Assembly: GCA_043804635.1 (NCBI GenBank)
Contig: JAZDIU010000027.1
Location: 1 to 44,871, forward strand
Direction: 5' to 3'
Length of the DNA stretch: 44,871 bases
Origin: JAZDIU01 sp043804635
GTDB lineage: Bacteria > Chloroflexota > Dehalococcoidia > Dehalococcoidales > UBA2162
This document shows, piece after piece, positions 31,727 to 40,033 of the stretch. Position 1 is the stretch's first letter; each line of letters starts with the position of its first letter. Below the pieces are notes generated by a model. The model was not told the origin of the DNA, made no database searches, and saw nothing but the letters and a program-made list of their open reading frames with translations. The translations under genes and the position numbers were made by a program.

Positions 31727-32056
31727 ATGGGAAGTTATATGGAAAAAAGACGGTCTATTAGGTTTAAAGTATATGCTCGTGCGGTAGTAGCCATAATGTT
31801 AATCGTGGTTTGGCTTTTAGCCGCTTTCACCGGTCTGCTGCTGTGGCTGACTCCCACTGGCCCCGGCTCAGGACAACGAGTCCTGTTGCTAGGGTTGACC
31901 AAACAAGAATGGGGCGATATCCACTTCTGGATTAGTGTAGCCGTATTGATAGTAACTCTCATCCATATCGTTATCGACTGGAAAGCTCTACGCGGAGTTA
32001 TCCGCTACTTAACCAGCGTTCATCGAGATACAAGGAAGAGCCAGATCACAGACTAA
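31727..32056 (+). CDS. DUF4405-like membrane protein
   Basis: 109 residues with two or three hydrophobic helices (about 20-43 and 66-84). The second carries the DUF4405 pattern W-G-D-I-H-F-W...L-x-H-x-x-x-x-W (histidines in the helix, as in cytochrome-b-like heme ligands). Heme binding is plausible but not shown. Starts at ATG 31727 or 31739. It may be the last gene of the malQ operon; converges with the next gene. Confidence 0.65.
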   Translation: MGSYMEKRRSIRFKVYARAVVAIMLIVVWLLAAFTGLLLWLTPTGPGSGQRVLLLGLTKQEWGDIHFWISVAVLIVTLIHIVIDWKALRGVIRYLTSVHRDTRKSQITD

Positions 32057-32095
32057 TCTTTAGGTGTAAGTACTCTTGTCTTCGTCTTTGAAGGT

Positions 32096-33370
32096 TCACC
32101 CGACTATCTTGCGTAGATAAGGCTCCAGGAGAGACTCGGCACTACTTTTCGGATTTCCCAAACTCGCCATCAACTCGATAAGAGCTGCTCGCATTTTGAA
32201 GAACTCCTCGGAACCGCGGAAAACTTCCACAACATCGGCACGAATGGCTTCTTTAGAAAAAGCTTTTTCGATAATAGACTTAATCTTGCTTTCATCGCTG
32301 GCATCCGTCTCTAGCTGTAAGGCAACCTCGTTAGCCCGTCTCGTAATCTTCCCGAATAGACGGTCCATCTGGTCGAGGTAAGTCTTAGCCAGTGAGTAAG
32401 ACCCTTGGACTTTCGACTTGAAGTCCAAAAGCTGTAAAGCGGCTTCCATTGAATCCAATTTTTTTTCAAGCTTATCCGCAGCTTCGGCATAGCCTTTCGG
32501 CTTGTCTCCCGCTAGAAGCTCTGCTTTGAGCGATAAATAATCATCATAGCGTAAAAGTGCCGGCGCCATCAGAGCTAAAGATAACTTCTCCGTGTCGTCG
32601 CCATAAAAGTCCCTGATCTCATCTTCTTCGCGTTTGGCTAAAAAGTCGTATACCAGCTTTACGATGGACGTGTTTAGTAATTTCTTCCGGTACGCCACAG
32701 CCCTAGCGATGATTCTCTCTTTTTCTTCTCCCCGGAGCTTCGCGGCAAGCTCTTTAACATCATCAAACTCCTTCAAGAGCTGGCTCAACTCGATAAGTTT
32801 ATCGGCATCTCCATTTTGTGAGAAATTATCGATGTGGTCTCTCAAGGAAGCCATTGAATTCATAACCTTGTCCCGGCTTTCTTGAGTGAGAACAGCATAT
32901 AAATTATCGGGGGTAAGCTCGAAGAGAACACCAAAATCGGCTTTTTCCGTTGAGTTAATCACCTTGAAGCGGACTACATCGCCCTCTTTAAGGGTCGCTC
33001 CCGTTATGATGACCAGCTTGCCTTCCGGCGTCCTTACCAGGGGGTCTCCCTTACTGCCGAAACTGAAGACTTTACCTTCCATTATTTTTTGTTGTTTTAG
33101 CTGGTCGTTGAGCCAGTACCACTGCGGAAGGACCGTCCGACTGCGGGAAGCGAAGGTGGCGCGGAAGTTTTGGATATCCTTATCCTTATTAAGACGCGGT
33201 AGCTCTTGCATTTTGGCAACTACTTCCGCTTCGGATTTTTCCAGAGTTTCGGAAAGCTTTTTATAAGAGCTGATGATATTTTCAGCATTGGAATCTTTAA
33301 TGGCGGCTTCCAACACTTTATATTCTTCGCTCGAAGCGAGTTGCTTTAGAATTTTGACTACGTTACTCAT
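32096..33370 (-). CDS. Large coiled-coil protein with TRAM/OB-like segment
   Basis: 424 residues from ATG 33370, chosen because GGGAGG precedes it; the 11 codons upstream come from a dispersed GCTGTCAGC repeat. The N-terminal third is a helical hairpin-like coil (about 1-85). A beta segment at about 98-150 (GKVFSFGSKGDPLVR, IITGATLKEGDVVRFKV) resembles a TRAM or OB fold with K-G-D and G-A...G-D signatures. The rest is long helical, acidic/basic. The coil plus small beta domain loosely recalls transcript-cleavage factors or RNA-binding proteins. No family name is offered. Confidence 0.55.
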   Translation of the reverse strand: MSNVVKILKQLASSEEYKVLEAAIKDSNAENIISSYKKLSETLEKSEAEVVAKMQELPRLNKDKDIQNFRATFASRSRTVLPQWYWLNDQLKQQKIMEGKVFSFGSKGDPLVRTPEGKLVIITGATLKEGDVVRFKVINSTEKADFGVLFELTPDNLYAVLTQESRDKVMNSMASLRDHIDNFSQNGDADKLIELSQLLKEFDDVKELAAKLRGEEKERIIARAVAYRKKLLNTSIVKLVYDFLAKREEDEIRDFYGDDTEKLSLALMAPALLRYDDYLSLKAELLAGDKPKGYAEAADKLEKKLDSMEAALQLLDFKSKVQGSYSLAKTYLDQMDRLFGKITRRANEVALQLETDASDESKIKSIIEKAFSKEAIRADVVEVFRGSEEFFKMRAALIELMASLGNPKSSAESLLEPYLRKIVG

Positions 33371-33674
33371 TTCCCTCCCGAAGTAGCTGTCAGCGGTCAA
33401 CACTTAACTATTGCAGACACCGACAGCTGGAAATTGTAATGGCTTGAACCAAATAATATCGTAGCAGATGATTGGGTTGGTTTCAAATCAGGCTCTGGAA
33501 AAATTTTATCCTAGAAACAACTAGAGGCTATTTCAAAGGATTTAGCTTCTAGTTGTTTTAAGTATTATGTAAAGTTAATATTGATGTCCATAAGGTTGGC
33601 TGAGTTGCGTACTGCTTCAATACCTCATATAATCAATCCACGAATTCTAAAGGGTCAAGATAAGGAGGAGAAAA
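33371..33674. other. Intergenic region with a long hairpin
   Basis: About 300 bases without a gene. It holds GTAGCTGTCAGC/GACAGCTG spacer-repeat sequence at the left and an inverted repeat at 33515-33558 (16-base arms with one mismatch, 12-base loop; AAACAACTAG start). The hairpin is followed on plus by TTTTAAG, so it may act as a weak terminator. Confidence 0.5.
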
Positions 33675-34064
33675 ATGACTGGATATGTCGGACCGATTGA
33701 AAAGCAGACCTTAAGCAATAACTATTTCAGGAAAGTATTATTTACCGGGAAATATGCCCAACTCGTGGTGATGTGCCTACAACCCGGTGAAGAGATTGGC
33801 AATGAAGTGCATACTAAGGTCGACCAATTCTTTCGCATCGAGCAAGGCGAGGCAGCTTTTGTTTTCGGCGGAAAAGAAAAACATCTGGTAAAAGATGGTG
33901 ATGCGGTTATCGTCCCGGCTGGCACATATCATAACGTAATCAATACTTCGAAAAACACTGCTCTAAAGCTATATACCTTATACTCCCCACCCAATCACCC
34001 CGATAAGACCGTCCATAAGACGAAGGTTGAGGCGGAAAAAGCAGAGGCGGAAGAACACCACTAA
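33675..34064 (+). CDS. Cupin-domain protein
   Basis: 129 residues, one conserved cupin barrel: GNEVHTKVDQFFRIEQGEA (motif 1, with H and E/Q positions) and DAVIVPAGTYHNVIN (motif 2, with the metal-type His). The C-terminal tail is Lys/Glu-rich and ends in HH. The set resembles mannose-6-phosphate-isomerase-like cupins, which bind a metal or sugar, but the substrate is unknown. AAGGAGG stands six to seven bases before the ATG at 33675. Monocistronic as far as seen. Confidence 0.82.
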   Translation: MTGYVGPIEKQTLSNNYFRKVLFTGKYAQLVVMCLQPGEEIGNEVHTKVDQFFRIEQGEAAFVFGGKEKHLVKDGDAVIVPAGTYHNVINTSKNTALKLYTLYSPPNHPDKTVHKTKVEAEKAEAEEHH

Positions 34065-34071
34065 AACCTCC

Positions 34072-34098
34072 GATTTACGACTTATGATTTAGGATTTA
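34072..34098. repeat. Inverted copies of the TAAATC heptad
   Basis: GATTTA units at 34072, 34086 and 34093 in the cupin-kinase spacer, the reverse complement of the units before hisS. The rest of the spacer (to 34237) shows no gene. Confidence 0.5.
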
Positions 34099-34237
34099 AG
34101 ACTAATTACCATTCTTAAATGTTAAATCTACTTCGTGAATATCATTGTGAGACCATCCATCGCACATCTTGAGCTTGTTCAAGGGTGGCGGTCGGAATCG
34201 AAAAGAGCTTCATGAATTACAATAATCAGGCGCGACA

Positions 34238-35629
34238 ATGAAGCTATCTGAAATACTGGCTGGCAAGCCGCCAGAGCATCACATCCCGGGCGCCCGCTCT
34301 CAAATCAGGCAAAGCCTGATAGACTCAGGAAAACGCCTGGCAGTGATTGAGGACGACCCGACCGGCACCCAGACCGTTCATGGGGTCAACATATTTATGA
34401 CCTGGTCGGTAGCTATGCTTCGCAAGGCTATCGCTTCCGGAGCTATCTTTTTTATCTCTACCAACTCACGTAGCCTAAGCCCTGACGAAGCACGTAGGAT
34501 AAGCTACGAAGTTGGCCGTAACCTCCGGGAAGCTACCAGCAAAGAAGGTACTGGGATTCTCCTCGCCTCTAGGAGCGATAGCACCCTGCGCGGACACTTC
34601 CCTTACGAGGTTGATGCCCTGACATCCGGATTAAAGATGAAACCCGATGGCATTATCATTGCCCCAGCCTTCTTTGAAGCCGGCAGATATACCATTGACG
34701 ATATCCAGTGGGTAGAACAAGGCGGTGAACTTGTTCCCGTGCATGAGACCGAATACGCCCGCGACCCTGTCTTTGGCTTCAAAAACAGCAACATGAAAGC
34801 GTGGGTTACCGAAAAGATGGGAGGCACAGTGAACGGTGAAGACGTCTGGTCGATATCCCTCGACCTTTTGCGTGAGAATGGACCGCAGGAAGTAGCAGAA
34901 AGATTGCTAGCTGCCTCGAACGGAAGACCTATAATTGTCAATGCTGCCGGCTACGATGATTTGGAAGTTATGGCTCTGGGAATCATAGAAGCTGAGAAAA
35001 AGGGTAAAAGTTTTGTCTACCGCTGTGCGGCCTCTTTCCTCAAAGCACGGGGCGGATTCGAGGATAAACCTTTTCTGACCTACAAGGATTTGAACACAGC
35101 CAGAGGACCGGGACTGATAATAGTCGGCTCCTATGTAGAAAAAACATCGAACCAGCTAAAACAGCTGCTGGCGTCCGGTCTGGCTTATGGCATTGAGCTC
35201 AGAGTATCGGAGCTTCATAACCTCGACAGTCGGCAGACAGAAGTCGAATCAGTGGCAAACGCAGTAAATGAAAAGCTGGCGGCGGGTGTAACTACGGTGG
35301 TTTACACTTCAAGGAAATTACACATAACTCCGGGACAAAATTTTCAAGAATTCGGCAAATATATTCTGCAGTCGCTCTGCGAAGTTGTAGGGCGAACTCA
35401 AGTTCGCCCAGCCTACTTAATCGCCAAGGGAAGCACTACCGGCTTTGAGTTGGCTCGAAACGCTCTTAATAACGAACAAGCCTTAGTGCTGGGGCAGATA
35501 ATCAGTGGAGTGCCGGTTTTACGGCTTGGAGCCGGGGCACGGTGGGCTAACCTTCCGTACATCGTATTTCCGGGCAACGTCGGAGATGAAAACGCGTTGT
35601 GCAAAGTTGTAGAAACATTTCCACAATGA
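34238..35629 (+). CDS. Four-carbon acid-sugar kinase family protein
   Basis: 463 residues of the OtnK/DUF1537 family. N-terminal domain: AVIEDDPTGTQTVHGV (sugar-acid site), SRSDSTLRGHFPYEVDAL. C-terminal nucleotide domain: GLIIVGSYVEKTSNQL, LIAKGSTTGFELARNAL, and the closing GNVGDENALCKVVE. Members phosphorylate four-carbon acid sugars such as threonate or erythronate derivatives. The partner genes usual for that route (dehydrogenase, aldolase) are not in the window, so the substrate is open. No ribosome site before ATG 34238. Confidence 0.82.
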   Translation: MKLSEILAGKPPEHHIPGARSQIRQSLIDSGKRLAVIEDDPTGTQTVHGVNIFMTWSVAMLRKAIASGAIFFISTNSRSLSPDEARRISYEVGRNLREATSKEGTGILLASRSDSTLRGHFPYEVDALTSGLKMKPDGIIIAPAFFEAGRYTIDDIQWVEQGGELVPVHETEYARDPVFGFKNSNMKAWVTEKMGGTVNGEDVWSISLDLLRENGPQEVAERLLAASNGRPIIVNAAGYDDLEVMALGIIEAEKKGKSFVYRCAASFLKARGGFEDKPFLTYKDLNTARGPGLIIVGSYVEKTSNQLKQLLASGLAYGIELRVSELHNLDSRQTEVESVANAVNEKLAAGVTTVVYTSRKLHITPGQNFQEFGKYILQSLCEVVGRTQVRPAYLIAKGSTTGFELARNALNNEQALVLGQIISGVPVLRLGAGARWANLPYIVFPGNVGDENALCKVVETFPQ

Positions 35630-35794
35630 GGGGGAAAATAGCCTTAACAATCACCCTCATCCCCCGTATCAAGTACGGGGCAAGCTCTAACCTTCTCCTT
35701 CAGGAAGAATCCTTCAGGATGAATCCCCTCAAGGGAGAAGGGATCAAAACGTATAGTATTATTGCAACTAAATTCCCTGATACAATACCAGGTT
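35630..35794. repeat. Dispersed repeat sequence with hairpin
   Basis: CCCCGTA-TCAAG-TACGGGG hairpin followed by CTAACCTTCTCC...GGGAGAAGG, typical of spacer repeats seen in many Chloroflexota-type genomes. No gene. Confidence 0.4.
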
Positions 35795-37390
35795 TTATCC
35801 CCGACTGAAAATCTTTCTTATATCAGGATGGAGGCCGCTGCCGATTTTTTCCACTGCCTCATATCTGATGCGGTTAAGAGCCTTCTGCTGTCTCTCGAAT
35901 TCATCCGGAGAATAGAGTTTCTCCGGGTGCAGGAAGATATCATCCACCGTTCTGATGGCTCTGGGTACCTTGAAACCGGTAGGAGAATCTACCCAGTCTT
36001 CGAGTCCTTGCCTTAGCAGAGAATCTAGGATACCCATAGTAAACTCCAGCCGGATATCTTTATATTGTGCCCCATCGCCTATCCAGCCGGTATTGAGCAG
36101 GTAGTAATTCAGATGAGGGAGACCCTTTACTATCTTATAAAAGATATTGGCGTGCTCAGCGAGATTTCCGGCAACAAAGGGGTCGTAGAAAAATTCACTT
36201 CTGATACTACCTGCCTGGGTGGGGTCACCCGCCGAGGATTCCATCGCCTGCCCCATAATCATCAGGGCGACCGCCTGCTGCTGGGTCAGCTTGGAAATGG
36301 CTGGAATTAACGGGCCGCGGGTGATAAGGATGAAATTGTCAATCCTCTCGACATCGATATACGGACTGGCATGCATAAAATCTCTTCTTAGTATCACCGC
36401 CCGGCCGTTAGATGTTCTCTGGTAGTTATAAAAATCGAAGTCGCCGTCAGGAGCAACATTAACATTCTCACAAAGTGTCTCCGGCTTCATTAAGCCGTAA
36501 TATATTTCTTGCTGCTCGCCGGGGTTCACCCCCTCTGTCTTGACGAAGACTCCGCCGGCCTCGAAGCCGTGGAATGAGCCATCGGGCATAAGTGTTCCGC
36601 CGTCATCCTGGACAAGCCAGGACCTTTCTTTGCCTTTTCTAGCCAGAATGCGACTGGTAGTAGTGGTCTTGCCGTTAGCGCTTAGGGCGACCAGTAACGT
36701 TCGGGAAAGCCGGTAGTCGCCGTGCACCGATTGGAGATAGTCCTCCCGACAACCAGAGTGCAGAAAGAGACCGCCCCTTTTTGTCTTGGCAAACCAATCT
36801 TCGGCGGCGAAGACGCCTTTCTTGTACTCACCAATGTAGTTGCCGTTTCTAATTACTTTAACGTATTTCCCATTGTCCAGCATTGCCAGCCTGATGGTTA
36901 TGTCTTTCTCGGGTAATGGCTTGGAGCGGTTGGCCTCAAAAGCCTCATCGGCAAAGAATATGATGTGATAGGTTGGTTCTTTAACAGCTTCTTTAGGAGG
37001 CAGGAAAAGATGCCCTCCGCCATAGGCGATATGGGCAAAACGCTCGGGGACAATTGCCCGGACGGTAGTGCCGCTATCGATGTTACCCACGACCCTATCG
37101 AAGGAAATCAGCCTCTCTTTAGCTAAAACGGCTTCACACTGGGACAACAGCTTCTGTTCTTCTTCGCCGAATGATTGGTCGATACTATTCTTGGTGAACA
37201 TGGCCGAACGGGAGGTGGGTTCGCTTTCAGCCACATAGTTATTGTAGATAGTTTTCTTAATGCCGGGCGCTTTTTCTACCAGGGTTCTCAAGACTTCATC
37301 GGAAGGATTATCGGTTAAGCGCCCTTCTTTAATAGCTTTATTCCTGATTCTTTCGGCAGTTTGAGTAAAGTGTTCGAGATTAAAAGTCAT
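35795..37390 (-). CDS. pckA: ATP-type PEP carboxykinase homologue
   Basis: 531 residues, the usual length. PEPCK converts oxaloacetate and ATP to PEP and CO2. Seen: TSRSAMF with the substrate Arg (about 61), GEYKKGVF with the metal-site Lys (about 190), LFLHSG with His211, kinase-1 loop ALSANGKTTTT (235-245), and DD262-263 (QDDGGTL). The P-loop departs from the family G-L-S-G-T-G-K-T-T: Gly-Thr is replaced by Ala-Asn. C-terminal GNLAEHANIFYKIVKGLPHL is also family-like. With class V FBPase it completes a gluconeogenic route. A divergent but probably active enzyme. Confidence 0.82.
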   Translation of the reverse strand: MTFNLEHFTQTAERIRNKAIKEGRLTDNPSDEVLRTLVEKAPGIKKTIYNNYVAESEPTSRSAMFTKNSIDQSFGEEEQKLLSQCEAVLAKERLISFDRVVGNIDSGTTVRAIVPERFAHIAYGGGHLFLPPKEAVKEPTYHIIFFADEAFEANRSKPLPEKDITIRLAMLDNGKYVKVIRNGNYIGEYKKGVFAAEDWFAKTKRGGLFLHSGCREDYLQSVHGDYRLSRTLLVALSANGKTTTTSRILARKGKERSWLVQDDGGTLMPDGSFHGFEAGGVFVKTEGVNPGEQQEIYYGLMKPETLCENVNVAPDGDFDFYNYQRTSNGRAVILRRDFMHASPYIDVERIDNFILITRGPLIPAISKLTQQQAVALMIMGQAMESSAGDPTQAGSIRSEFFYDPFVAGNLAEHANIFYKIVKGLPHLNYYLLNTGWIGDGAQYKDIRLEFTMGILDSLLRQGLEDWVDSPTGFKVPRAIRTVDDIFLHPEKLYSPDEFERQQKALNRIRYEAVEKIGSGLHPDIRKIFSRG

Positions 37391-37531
37391 TTCGAGTACC
37401 CCCTCTCTATTTTATAAATTATACATTATTTACAAGGGGTGGTTCCGAAACCCCACACCACCAGATTCTTCGTCGTCCTGATTAGGGTGACAAGGGTATC
37501 GGGACTCCTCCAGAATGACAATGGTGAAACG

Positions 37532-37540
37532 TGTTAAAAT
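37532..37540 (+). promoter_or_regulatory. Extended -10 box directly before the GNAT gene
   Basis: TGT-TAAAAT (37532-37540), six bases, then ATG at 37547. The transcript would begin at or within a base of the start codon (leaderless). No clear -35 box. Confidence 0.5.
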
Positions 37541-37546
37541 GAAGCT

Positions 37547-38041
37547 ATGATTCGTAAGTGCGACCGACGCGATAGAGACAGATTATATCTAATTATAAAT
37601 GAAGCCGCTAAAGCCTATGAAAACGTTATACCGCCTGACTGCTATTACCAGCCTTATATGAGCGGGGAAGAACTAGAACGAGAGATGAGAAGAATAACCC
37701 TTTTTGGCTGGGAAGAAAATGGGGAACTGACGGGGGTAATGGGACTGGAAGAAATCAAAGATGTTACTCTCATTCGTCACGCCTATGTATTGCCAGGATG
37801 GCAGAAAAAAGGGATTGGGAGCAGACTCTTAAAATACCTTAAAAAACAAGCTGGCACATGCCGTCTGCTCGTGGGGACGTGGGCCGATGCTCGCTGGGCT
37901 ATTGAGTTCTATAAAAAGTATGGCTTCACTCTAATACAGGACAAAGATAAACTGCTAAAAACCTACTGGGATATCCCCGAACGCCAAGTAGAAACCTCGG
38001 TAGTCCTGGGGATAGAGCTAAAAGGAAAAAGGAAAAAGTAA
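37547..38041 (+). CDS. GNAT-family N-acetyltransferase
   Basis: 164 residues with the GNAT fold. The acetyl-CoA site is seen as VLPGWQKKGIGSRLLKYL (about 85-102; R/Q-x-x-G-x-G/A type), and the C-terminal WAIEFYKKYGFTLI (about 123-136) is the usual beta-bulge strand. Substrate unknown. No ribosome site: an extended -10 box sits six bases before the ATG, so it is likely translated from a leaderless mRNA. A hairpin follows at 38047-38070. Confidence 0.85.
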   Translation: MIRKCDRRDRDRLYLIINEAAKAYENVIPPDCYYQPYMSGEELEREMRRITLFGWEENGELTGVMGLEEIKDVTLIRHAYVLPGWQKKGIGSRLLKYLKKQAGTCRLLVGTWADARWAIEFYKKYGFTLIQDKDKLLKTYWDIPERQVETSVVLGIELKGKRKK

Positions 38042-38046
38042 AACAT

Positions 38047-38070
38047 AAGAAGGGGCTTCCGCCCCTTCTT
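38047..38070. terminator. Bidirectional hairpin between GNAT and uspA
   Basis: AAGAAGGGGC-TTCC-GCCCCTTCTT, perfect 10-bp arms, between convergent genes. T-richness is modest on either strand. Confidence 0.7.
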
Positions 38071-38103
38071 GACTACTATTCTCGATAAACAGTTAACGTC
38101 TGG

Positions 38104-38580
38104 CTAGATGCCAACTGTGCAGCCGGGTCCTCTTACCATTAGAACAGGCACGCAGGTAGAACGGAAGACCTTATCAGCAACACTCCCGAATGCCCAGCGG
38201 CTAGGACCAGAGCGCCCATGACTCGCCATAATAATGAGAGCAATGTCTTCCTTCAATGTGTAGTTCACGATTTCCGTAGCTGGGTCACCAAGGCGCGTCT
38301 CCAGTTTAATATTATTGATACCCTTTTTCTTAAGCCGTTTTTCGGCATCATCCAGGTATAGGCTGCATTGCCGACCCGAGACAGTATTCAATTCCTCAAC
38401 GTGCTCCTCCCAGCTCTTCGGCATCTTTGCCGGATAATCAGCGTCTACCTCAGGCTTTTCACAAACGCGGAAGAGAAATACCTCCCTAACCTGACAGTCC
38501 TTTGAGAGTTTCTCGATGTATGGGAAAACACATTCAGCTAATTTAGAGCCATCGAGCGGTACTAATATTTTTTCGAACAT
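38104..38580 (-). CDS. Universal stress protein (UspA family)
   Basis: 158 residues beginning MFEKILVPLDGSKLAE and carrying the nucleotide loop MASHGRSG...GSVADKVFRS (about 118-140) and final VPVLMVR: one Usp domain of the ATP-binding type. Such proteins accumulate in starvation or stress; the exact role is unclear. AAGGAGGG precedes the ATG at 38580. Monocistronic. Confidence 0.9.
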   Translation of the reverse strand: MFEKILVPLDGSKLAECVFPYIEKLSKDCQVREVFLFRVCEKPEVDADYPAKMPKSWEEHVEELNTVSGRQCSLYLDDAEKRLKKKGINNIKLETRLGDPATEIVNYTLKEDIALIIMASHGRSGPSRWAFGSVADKVFRSTCVPVLMVRGPGCTVGI

Positions 38581-38659
38581 TTAATTTCCCTCCTTATAGT
38601 TTTATGTCAACCTGATTTGAGAAGCCGAGGATACTATTATTTCTTTTCACGTTTCACTA

Positions 38660-39892
38660 TTATACACCATAGTCCAAATAAGAGGAACGCGGGTTAAATT
38701 CCTCCACCTTCACCGGCAAGACCTTGTTGGTCAAATCCTGGTTACTTTTAATATATACTCTTATATAGTTATCGGTCAGACCGGACCATAGCCCGCTAGA
38801 ACGCTTCTCCCATAGGACAGATAGGGTCTTACCTATAAACCGCCGGCGGAAGTTATCGGCGCTCTCTTTAGCTAGAGCCAGCATCCGCTGGCTGCGCTCC
38901 TTTTTAATTTCATCGCTTATCTGGTCAAGAAAATGATAAGCCTCGGTGCCACTGCGTTTCGAATAAGGAAAGACGTGAATCCGGGCAAATTCTATCCGGC
39001 GGCAGAAATCATAGCTCTCTTCAAACTCGTTTGGAGTCTCACCAGGGAATCCGACGATGACATCAGTGGTAATTGCCGCATCGGGTATGAGACTTCGAAT
39101 TAAAGACATCGTCTTTTCAAAGTCACTGGTCGAGTAACGCCGCTTCATTCGCTCCAGAACTGAGTCGCTGCCGCTTTGTAGAGATAGATGAAAATGAGGA
39201 CACAATCGCTCATTCCGCCAGAGATGGAGAAGCTCCGCAGAAATTTCCTGAGGCTGAAGGGAAGATAGCCTGATTCTAGGTAAATTTGTCTCAGCCAGAA
39301 CGCTCTCCAGCAAACTTTTTAGTGCGACACCTTCATAATCATAAGCCCCGACCTTAGTTCCGGTCAGGACTACTTCCTGGTAGCCATCAGCCATCCTTTG
39401 TTTGACTTCAGCTACTATCTGACCCGGAGGTAAACTTTTCTCCCTTCCCCGCACGAATGGGACAATACAATAAGAGCAGAAATTACCGCAGCCATCCATA
39501 ACTTTGACAAAACTGCGAGTCCGCAGGGGGGCTAATTCATTCAGAGCATTCCCATTGTGGGATACTGGTAACAGCCCTGATAGCTGGGCTTTATGTTCGT
39601 TATCCACTACCAAGCTCACACCATTAATCTTCGCCAGTTCTTGAGGAACTCTTTGGGCATAGCAACCGGTAGCTACCACCAGAGCACTGGGATTCCGGCG
39701 GTGAGCCTGTCTGAGCAGATGACGGGACTTGGCATCGGCGACGTGAGTGACCGTACAGGTATTTAATATATAGATATCAGCTTCATCCACTCGGGGCACC
39801 AGCTTATAACTGGCCTCAATGAGCTGTTTTGCAATAAGCTCGGTCTCAGCCTGGTTGAGTTTACAGCCTAAAGTTTCCAGAGCAACTTTCAT
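38660..39892 (-). CDS. mtaB: tRNA t6A37 methylthiotransferase MtaB
   Basis: 410 residues of the MtaB group of radical-SAM methylthiotransferases, which turn t6A37 of tRNAs reading ANN codons into ms2t6A. N-terminal cluster cysteines: LGCKLNQAE, NTCTVTH, ATGCYAQ. Radical-SAM cluster CGNFCSYC (near 136-143). A C-terminal TRAM domain (about 345-410) binds tRNA. L-G-C-K at the start and length favour MtaB over MiaB/RimO. GAAGG lies eight bases before the ATG. Divergent from fabF. Confidence 0.9.
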   Translation of the reverse strand: MKVALETLGCKLNQAETELIAKQLIEASYKLVPRVDEADIYILNTCTVTHVADAKSRHLLRQAHRRNPSALVVATGCYAQRVPQELAKINGVSLVVDNEHKAQLSGLLPVSHNGNALNELAPLRTRSFVKVMDGCGNFCSYCIVPFVRGREKSLPPGQIVAEVKQRMADGYQEVVLTGTKVGAYDYEGVALKSLLESVLAETNLPRIRLSSLQPQEISAELLHLWRNERLCPHFHLSLQSGSDSVLERMKRRYSTSDFEKTMSLIRSLIPDAAITTDVIVGFPGETPNEFEESYDFCRRIEFARIHVFPYSKRSGTEAYHFLDQISDEIKKERSQRMLALAKESADNFRRRFIGKTLSVLWEKRSSGLWSGLTDNYIRVYIKSNQDLTNKVLPVKVEEFNPRSSYLDYGV

Positions 39893-39935
39893 ATTTAAAG
39901 CCTTCAGCCAACAGCTAACAGCTATCAGCTCAGAA

Positions 39936-40009
39936 TGGACAAAAATATCTGAAATCTATTATACTAGGCATAAGGTTTAACCAGCAAACAGAAGGTTTTT
40001 AAACCTTCT
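39936..40009 (+). promoter_or_regulatory. fabF promoter with inverted repeat in leader
   Basis: TGGACA (39936-39941), 18-base spacer, TATACT (39960-39965). In the leader AGAAGGTTT-TT-AAACCTTCT (39990-40009) is a perfect inverted repeat, and a related AAGGTTTAACC stands at 39972. The sites could bind a fatty-acid regulator or form an RNA hairpin before the ribosome site. Confidence 0.5.
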
Positions 40010-40033
40010 CTCAAGAGGAATGGAGCGGAGGCA

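Noticed and set aside
33515..33558. Definite Rho-independent terminator
   Set aside because: Stem is long but AT-rich with few following Ts and no gene ends just upstream; kept only as an inverted repeat.
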